A stretch of DNA of 38,027 nt, taken from Mycobacterium sp. Its GTDB lineage: Bacteria; Actinomycetota; Actinomycetes; Mycobacteriales; Mycobacteriaceae. The stretch covers positions 1 through 38,027 of the forward strand of contig JAHFVD010000068.1 of assembly GCA_023264735.1 (NCBI GenBank), in the 5' to 3' direction. Positions 34,401 to 38,027 of this stretch are shown here, one piece after another. The position numbers were made by a program, and so were the translations under genes. Numbering within the stretch: position 1 is the stretch's first letter; the number at the start of each line of letters is the position of its first letter. The notes under the pieces were generated by a model. It worked only from the letters and a program-made list of their open reading frames with translations. It ran no database searches and was not told the origin of the DNA.

Positions 34401-35456
34401 TATCTGGTCGAGAACGGCGCGGAGATGCTCGCCGAGATCGCCCGGTTCTGGGTCAGCCGTACCGAATTCGACGAGAAGCTTGGCCGATACGTGATCCGCG
34501 GGGTGATCGGTCCCGACGAATTCCATTCGGGTTACCCCGATGCGCCCTACGACGGCGTCGACAACAACGCCTACACCAACGTGATGGCGGTGTGGGTGAT
34601 CGTGCGGGCGCTCGACGCGCTAGACGCACTGCCGCTGCGCGACCGACTGGACCTGATGGAGCGGTTGGGAATTCGCAAACGCGAGCTCGAAACCTGGGAC
34701 CACGTCAGTCGCCGGATGTACGTCCCGTTCCACTCCGCCCCACCTACCGAGTCAGGATCCGGTGGATTGGTGATCAGCCAGTTCGAAGGGTACGGCGATC
34801 TGGCCGAACTCGATTGGCACGGCTACCGACAGCGCCACGGCAACATCCAGCGGCTGGACCGGATCCTGGAAGCCGAGAACGACAGCGTCACCCGTTACCA
34901 GGCCTCCAAGCAAGCCGACGTGCTGATGCTGTTCTATCTGCTGTCCTCCGACGAACTGCGGGAGTTGTTCGCGAGATTGGGATATCGCTTTACCCCGCAA
35001 CAGATTCCGAAGACCGTCGACTATTACGTGCACCGGACGTCGCACGGGTCGACGCTCAGCAGTGTGGTGCACGCCTGGGTGCTGGCTCGCGGTGACCGCG
35101 AACGGGCAATGCGCTACTTTCAGCAGGTGTTGCTCTCGGATGTCGCCGACATCCAGGGCGGAACCACCGCTGAGGGCATCCATATCGCCGCGATGGCCGG
35201 CAGCATCGATCTGTTACAGCGCTGCTTCACCGGTCTGGAGACCCGAGCCGACCGGCTGATCCTCTCGCCCATGTGGCCGGAAAGCCTTGGTGCCCTTCGA
35301 CTGCCGATCTACTATCGGGGCTACCGCGTGCACCTGACGATCCGCGGACGCAGTGCCGAGATCAGTGTCGACCCCACCGACAACCCCCCCATCGAGATCG
35401 AATGCCGTGGACAGGTCCAGCGACTCACACCCGGATCGTCGTTGCGGTTCTCCTGA
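31455..35456 (+). CDS. otsB1: Triple fusion: beta-phosphoglucomutase-like HAD, trehalose-6-phosphatase, GH65 phosphorylase (Rv2006/OtsB1-like)
   Basis: A 1333-residue protein with three enzyme-like parts (Rv2006 is 1327). Residues about 30-255 resemble beta-phosphoglucomutase: FDLDGVVTDT (Asp38, Asp40), SLHETAWAELF, YSASRNCD and VVDDAEAG. Residues about 280-515 are an OtsB-type phosphatase with DFDGTVSEI (Asp288, Asp290), VLSGRDLADV, ELRPNLDWDKGKTLEWI and YIGDDLTDEDAF. Residues about 530-1330 are a GH65 disaccharide phosphorylase with catalytic acid Glu1022 in GPDEFHSGY and phosphate-site HRTSHGSTLS near 1195. All key residues appear intact. GH65 enzymes release beta-glucose-1-phosphate, the substrate of beta-phosphoglucomutase. 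In M. tuberculosis the essential trehalose-6-phosphatase is OtsB2, not this protein. ATG start at 31455; a DosR-like box lies upstream. Confidence 0.92.
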   Translation: MASESTFGGAANDVDGEALDIALPVTIDPRYHDAVLFDLDGVVTDTASLHETAWAELFAEHAFTSADYRHFIDGKPRYVGVRDFLASRGIELPWGAPSDVGGDTVCGLGNRKQEMYLAKIAHGVPIFESTVALVRRLDELGVGTAVYSASRNCDRVLESAGIGSYFPVRVDGVLAEELGLPGRPDPATLLEAASRLGVRPGRCVVVDDAEAGAAAGRAGGFGLVIGVDRSGDAAANLLRCGADVVIGDLADVTVRAIDRPMSALPDALKSFGQVAGVVSARRPALFFDFDGTVSEIVGDPAAATLVPGADKALQSLATLCPVAVLSGRDLADVRSRINIPGLWYAGSHGFEVVAPDGSHHENAVAASAVPVLADAAGELAAKFADVTGVVVEHKRFAVAVHYRNAASEAAAAVAAAVHQAGSRHGLKVTTGRMLVELRPNLDWDKGKTLEWIADRIADEEPLLPIYIGDDLTDEDAFDAVLHDGIGIVVRHDEDGDRSTAARFSLPDPAHVAEFIERLIDQCDIDRQTLSSPWSFTFGGYLPEQERLREALCTVGNGYRATRGCAPEADAAQCHYPGTYAAGLYNRLTDEIKGVTVENESLVNLPNWLSLKFRVDGGDWFDVDTADILSYRQCLDLRQAQLTREFRFRDPAGRTSRVVQHRIAAMHLPHACALQTTIWAEDWSGTIEFLSTIDGDVRNSGVDRYGDLASDHLVGTTTSELSPNTALLVCQTTQSRIPIAVAARTTIWRDQNRLAGDGVFVDENRRTGHSYVVAVAAGDSVTVEKMATIFTGRDLAISDPGDAAGRLLDQLGRYADLHAGHAREWAHLWERFDIAFDDNPDAVRVVRLHMLQLLQTVPNRAVDLDAGVPARGLHGEAYRGHIFWDELFVFPVLNLRAPESTRSLLRYRYRRLPEARRAAREAGYAGAMFPWQSGSDGREESQKLHLNPNSGRWNPDASARAQHIGSAIAYNVWQYYQVTGDLEYLVENGAEMLAEIARFWVSRTEFDEKLGRYVIRGVIGPDEFHSGYPDAPYDGVDNNAYTNVMAVWVIVRALDALDALPLRDRLDLMERLGIRKRELETWDHVSRRMYVPFHSAPPTESGSGGLVISQFEGYGDLAELDWHGYRQRHGNIQRLDRILEAENDSVTRYQASKQADVLMLFYLLSSDELRELFARLGYRFTPQQIPKTVDYYVHRTSHGSTLSSVVHAWVLARGDRERAMRYFQQVLLSDVADIQGGTTAEGIHIAAMAGSIDLLQRCFTGLETRADRLILSPMWPESLGALRLPIYYRGYRVHLTIRGRSAEISVDPTDNPPIEIECRGQVQRLTPGSSLRFS

Positions 35457-35474
35457 GCAGCTACCCGGCCTGCG

Positions 35475-36473
35475 TCACCGGAGTGACCGGGCGTCGTCGC
35501 TCAGCCAGTCGGCAGCCTCGGACAGAGGGCGCCGGGGCGTTGCGGGCAGCGGGTCGGCGTTTACCGGGGCCCAGCCCACTCGCAGGATCATCTGGGGATA
35601 ACCGCTGGTACCGAAGACGTCGGCGCGTACCGCCTCGCGCGTTTCGGCGATCTCCAGCGGTTCGGTCACCGGACATGTCGCCAACCCCATGGCCGTGGCC
35701 GACAGCAGCACCAAACTCGTTGCCTCCCCGGCACGTAGCCGGGCTATGTCGTCGTCGGTCTCGGTGCCCAGCGCGATAAGGACGGCGTTGTCTTCGGCGG
35801 GCGGGGTCTGCGCGGGCTGCGCCAGCACCGGGCCGGCGAACACCCGCGCCGGAACCGCAGCGTGTGGATCGAAGACCGGCGTGTTGCGGGCAGGCACCCC
35901 GGCCACCGACCCGTACCGGCCGCTCCAGGCATTGAGTTCGCTCAGGTAGTCGGAGTCGGTGGCATGTCTGGCGACCGACTGCGCGATGATCTCGGTCAGA
36001 TGCGGCAGCAGGTCGATTTGGCGCAGCATCACCCCCGCGCGGGCCGCGCGCGCGCCCATCAACGCGATGTCACCACCGGGCACCGGCCACGCGCTGTAAT
36101 TGCGGCGGTCCGTGCGGCGCCGGGAGATCGCGGCCGCCAGCGTGATGTCGAGCTCCCCCGCCGGCTGCCGATGTAACTCGATCGAGGCCAGATGATCACC
36201 GTCGGCGGGGTTGGGGAAGCGACGGATCTTGGCCTGCCAGCCCATCGCGGCGAGCGCGACCGCGCAGTGATGCAGGGCAGCACCGCAGCTCACCAACAGG
36301 TCGCGCCGGTCGGGGTCGGTCTTGGGCAGATGCCGGCTCGGGTCGGCATAGAGGTGCACGCTGTGCGGCCCGACCCGCCAGTGCCACGGCTGCGAGTTGT
36401 GCACTGAGGGTGCCCGCGTCGCCAACGTCAAGACGGCCCGTACCGTGTCGGCATCGGGAAACTGCGCACTCAT
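35475..36473 (-). CDS. Acg-family nitroreductase-like flavoprotein (Rv3131-like)
   Basis: A 332-residue protein, the same length as Rv3131, with matching segments: VRAVLTLATRAPSVHNSQPW at the N-terminus, GRYGSVAGVPARNTP centrally, and GYPQMILRVGWAP near the C-terminus. It is probably a cytosolic flavin-binding protein of uncertain activity; Rv3131 is a DosR-regulon member. The ATG at 36473 is short of upstream spacing (GGAG two bases away), but the family N-terminus fits. Its stop is 18 bp from the convergent fusion gene. A good DosR box and a second half-site lie 35-71 bp upstream. Confidence 0.92.
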   Translation of the reverse strand: MSAQFPDADTVRAVLTLATRAPSVHNSQPWHWRVGPHSVHLYADPSRHLPKTDPDRRDLLVSCGAALHHCAVALAAMGWQAKIRRFPNPADGDHLASIELHRQPAGELDITLAAAISRRRTDRRNYSAWPVPGGDIALMGARAARAGVMLRQIDLLPHLTEIIAQSVARHATDSDYLSELNAWSGRYGSVAGVPARNTPVFDPHAAVPARVFAGPVLAQPAQTPPAEDNAVLIALGTETDDDIARLRAGEATSLVLLSATAMGLATCPVTEPLEIAETREAVRADVFGTSGYPQMILRVGWAPVNADPLPATPRRPLSEAADWLSDDARSLR

Positions 36474-36508
36474 GACTCCACTGTCGCCCGCACCGCGACA
36501 CTCTGACA

Positions 36509-36522
36509 GAGACGTAAGTCCC
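36509..36522 (-). promoter_or_regulatory. DosR box upstream of the Rv3131-like gene
   Basis: Plus-strand GAGACGTAAGTCCC matches 12 of 14 positions of the DosR core and ends 36 bp from the start codon of the minus-strand nitroreductase. A second partial box, GGGACTTATTCAAC, is at 36531-36544; together the inner halves form an 8-bp inverted repeat TAAGTCCC / GGGACTTA (36515-36522 and 36531-36538). Paired boxes are usual at strong DosR promoters. Confidence 0.7.
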
Positions 36523-36555
36523 TTGCTCAGGGGACTTATTCAACGACCTCGGGCC

Positions 36556-37293
36556 TCAAGGATGCCTGCTGGTCACTCCCCCGTCGACGACCAGGTGCGA
36601 TCCGGTGACGAACGACGCCTTCGGTGACATCAGGAACGCCACCGCGGCGGCGACTTCCTCGGGATTGCCCAGCCGGCCGATCGGCGCGGCGGATTCGAAA
36701 CTCTGGCGCACCTCGTCGACGTCCAGCGCGATCTGCAGCATCGGGGTGCGGATGAACCCGGGGCACACCGCGTTGACCCGGATGCCCTCTGGCCCAAGCT
36801 GCGCAGCCATCGAGCGGGTCAGTCCCAGCAGGCCGGCCTTGGAGGCGCAGTAGGCAGGGATGAACGGGTTGGCGGTCAGTCCCTCGATGCTGGAGATCCC
36901 GACGATGGCAGGTCCGGCGCCGGCCCGCGCGGCCTCCAGCAGGTGCGGCAGGATCAGCTGCGCCAGGATCGCCTGAGCCTTCAGGTTGACGTCGAGTACG
37001 GCGTCCCAGGACTCCGCGGTGTAAGCCCCCACCGGCTCCGGAATGACCCGCCCGGCCGCATGCACCAGTCCGTCGATCCCGTCCAGCGCCTCCGCGGCCG
37101 CGTCGACAGCCGCGCTCATCGCAGCGCCGTCGCAGACGTCGATCACCGCGTGGGGCATACCGAGACCCTCGGCGACATCGGCCACCGCGGGCGCGATGTC
37201 CCAGAGCGCGACGCGGCGCCCGTCGGCGATCAATGCTTCGGCGGACGCCCGGCCGATTCCCGATGCTGCTCCGGTGACGATGACGCCGCTCAT
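36556..37293 (-). CDS. Short-chain dehydrogenase/reductase (SDR)
   Basis: A 245-residue classical SDR. The cofactor loop is TGAASGIG (residues 7-14), Asn103 sits in VNLKA, and the catalytic Ser135, Tyr148 and Lys152 are in ISSIEG and YCASK. The C-terminal SFVTGSHLVVDGG is standard. Asp32 in ALWDIAP after the second strand suggests NAD(H). The substrate is unknown; linkage to SnoaL-like and ferredoxin-like genes suggests alcohol or sterol catabolism, by analogy only. ATG 37293 is used; a longer frame to 37434 merely reads through the upstream broken gene. It lies 2 bp after that gene on the same strand and its end is 33 bp from the DosR box of the next gene. Confidence 0.9.
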   Translation of the reverse strand: MSGVIVTGAASGIGRASAEALIADGRRVALWDIAPAVADVAEGLGMPHAVIDVCDGAAMSAAVDAAAEALDGIDGLVHAAGRVIPEPVGAYTAESWDAVLDVNLKAQAILAQLILPHLLEAARAGAGPAIVGISSIEGLTANPFIPAYCASKAGLLGLTRSMAAQLGPEGIRVNAVCPGFIRTPMLQIALDVDEVRQSFESAAPIGRLGNPEEVAAAVAFLMSPKASFVTGSHLVVDGGVTSRHP

Positions 37294-37295
37294 AT

Positions 37296-37560
37296 CTAGT
37301 CCGCCTTCTCTTGCAACTCCGCCCGCCGCTGCGCACTCGGCGGATTGTCGAACCAGAGGTTCTCCTCGCACAGCTGCTTGCTGCGCCATCCGGTTTCGGT
37401 GCGGACCATAACGTGGTGGTAGTAGCCACCGCATGCACTTGTCTCAGTCGCGCCGGGCATCAGCATCGGGTTGTACCCAGTCCTTGCCGTCGACCGCGCG
37501 GGCGTAGCGGTGGAGTACCGAGGCGATCTCGAGTTCGTCGCTGATCCGCTGGATATCCAT
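37296..37560 (-). pseudogene. SnoaL/NTF2-like protein with an internal out-of-frame deletion
   Basis: From ATG 37560 the minus strand encodes MDIQRISDELEIASVL, then HRYARAVDGKDW, the opening helices of a SnoaL-like (NTF2-fold) protein of about 130-150 residues. Right after KDW (about 37473-37479) a different frame takes over with YNPMLMPGATETSACGGYYHH and runs to the normal C-terminus (WRSKQLCEENLWFDNPP) and a TAG at 37296. Some 55-60 codons of the central sheet are missing and the halves are out of phase. The first frame hits a stop eight codons later, so no working product is expected. It lies between the SDR and a ferredoxin-like gene with gaps of 2-3 bp, so the operon organisation is kept. 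Confidence 0.75.
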
Positions 37561-37563
37561 CGC

Positions 37564-37728
37564 TCACTTCCGTTCCGCTTCGATGATGGCTCGCACCGTG
37601 CGCCGGCAGCGGCCACATTCCGCCCCGGCACCGCAGACACTGGCAACCTGCTTGGTGGTGGTCGCTCCGGCCTCGACGGCGTCGGCCACGACCTGGCTCG
37701 TCACACCGTTGCACAGACAGACGAACAT
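37564..37728 (-). CDS. BFD-like [2Fe-2S] binding miniprotein
   Basis: A 54-residue protein starting at ATG 37728 (MFVCLCNGVTSQVVADAV). It has the bacterioferritin-associated ferredoxin pattern: Cys4 and Cys6 near the N-terminus, Cys38 and Cys41 (ECGRC) 32 residues later, arranged on a helical fold; Cys32 is extra. The family binds a [2Fe-2S] cluster and in some bacteria releases iron from bacterioferritin, in others serves as an electron-transfer piece. No bacterioferritin gene is near, and it lies in a tight operon with an SDR and a SnoaL-like gene, so a role in electron transfer for a redox pathway is an alternative. Stop codon at 37564, 3 bp before the SnoaL-like start. Confidence 0.85.
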   Translation of the reverse strand: MFVCLCNGVTSQVVADAVEAGATTTKQVASVCGAGAECGRCRRTVRAIIEAERK

Positions 37729-37737
37729 CGGCGGAGC

Positions 37738-38027
37738 TCAGGCCTTCTCGTCCACGCGCATGACGTGCTGCAACCGGCCGACGAAGACCGGTGGGTAAGC
37801 GCCGGTTCCGGTGCGGCCCATCCATTCCGCCGCGACGTCGGGGTGGTTCACCCACGCGATCGCGTCGGCCTCGTCGTCGAGTTCCTGCAAGATCATCAGC
37901 TCGTGCTCGTCGTCGAAGGCCTGGAAGATCCGGACGGCCCGAACGCCCGCGGCAGCGAATCGCGGTAGTCCGTCTTGGACGCCTGTGATCAACGACGGCA
38001 CATCCTCGATCGCGGCGGTCGCCGCGA
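37738..38027 (-). CDS. Small conserved protein, probably 5'-truncated by the window edge
   Basis: The minus-strand frame is open from the right edge to a stop at 37738. At least 87 residues are seen (from GTG 38001: PSLITGVQDGLPRFAAAGVR), followed by IFQAFDDEHELMILQELDDE and ADAIAWVNHPDVAAEWMGR. The AFDD...LMILQELDD...A..W...P pattern resembles alpha+beta barrel dimeric (ABM/DABB-like) proteins, but I do not recognise a specific family. It lies 9 bp upstream of the BFD-like gene on the same strand and probably belongs to the same operon. It may start at 38001 or begin outside the window. Confidence 0.68.
   Translation of the reverse strand, partial: AATAAIEDVPSLITGVQDGLPRFAAAGVRAVRIFQAFDDEHELMILQELDDEADAIAWVNHPDVAAEWMGRTGTGAYPPVFVGRLQHVMRVDEKA

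Noticed and set aside
37294..37434. Extended SDR starting at 37434
   Set aside because: The extra residues are an out-of-frame reading of the SnoaL-like gene; ATG 37293 gives a standard SDR N-terminus.
1..38027. CRISPR arrays, tRNA, rRNA, insertion sequences
   Set aside because: No regularly spaced repeats, no cloverleaf-like or ribosomal sequence, and no transposase motif was seen on either strand.

Overview
The window looks like chromosome of a mycobacterium, most likely an environmental or fast-growing Mycolicibacterium. It is GC-rich and carries single-polypeptide fatty acid synthase I with acpS, a Rv2525c-type Tat-exported DUF1906 protein, a Bcp peroxiredoxin, and a complete DevR/DevS (DosR/DosS) hypoxia system with its usual target genes. 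The species cannot be fixed from sequence alone.

Layout. (a) 1-3.1 kb: tail of a secreted sugar dehydrogenase, a GlcD-type FAD oxidase, and a cytochrome P450 broken by a one-base frameshift behind a 14-bp palindrome. (b) 3.3-16.6 kb: core lipid block in the same order as M. tuberculosis Rv2520c-Rv2525c: DUF3618 protein, bcp, M20 peptidase, acpS, fas, DUF1906 protein. fas, acpS and the peptidase run on the minus strand with 28- and 17-bp gaps and look co-transcribed; AcpS supplies the phosphopantetheine that the FAS-I carrier domain needs. (c) 16.8-22.0 kb: a four-gene polyamine-type ABC importer (ATPase, lipoprotein, two permeases) followed by an MFS transporter. (d) 22.1-25.5 kb: a scarred zone. 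An acyl-CoA dehydrogenase has lost an internal N-terminal piece; its last bases are repeated (69 bp, about 91% identical) 1.9 kb downstream; between the copies lies an orphan module of a membrane protein, a cytochrome-oxidase subunit III-like protein and a subunit IV-like protein; then comes a fragment of a Rv2004c-like gene. (e) 25.5-36.5 kb: a DosR-regulon island with an Acg-type nitroreductase, a DUF1876 (Rv1738-like) protein, a universal stress protein (USP), devR, devS, a second USP, a giant HAD/trehalose-phosphatase/GH65 fusion (Rv2006/OtsB1-like) and a Rv3131-like nitroreductase. DosR-box-like palindromes precede several of these. (f) 36.5-38.0 kb: a minus-strand operon of SDR oxidoreductase, a broken SnoaL/NTF2-like gene, a BFD-like [2Fe-2S] miniprotein and a partial small protein.

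In the DosR island DevS senses O2/NO/CO through a haem GAF domain, DevR binds the boxes, and the targets cover flavin chemistry, probable ribosome protection, stress sensing and trehalose/glucose-phosphate metabolism. The triple-domain trehalose enzyme is the most interesting protein: its three active sites would in principle turn trehalose-6-phosphate into trehalose, then beta-glucose-1-phosphate plus glucose, then glucose-6-phosphate. Four genes carry frameshifts, internal deletions or truncations, which means either real decay or sequence/assembly error.
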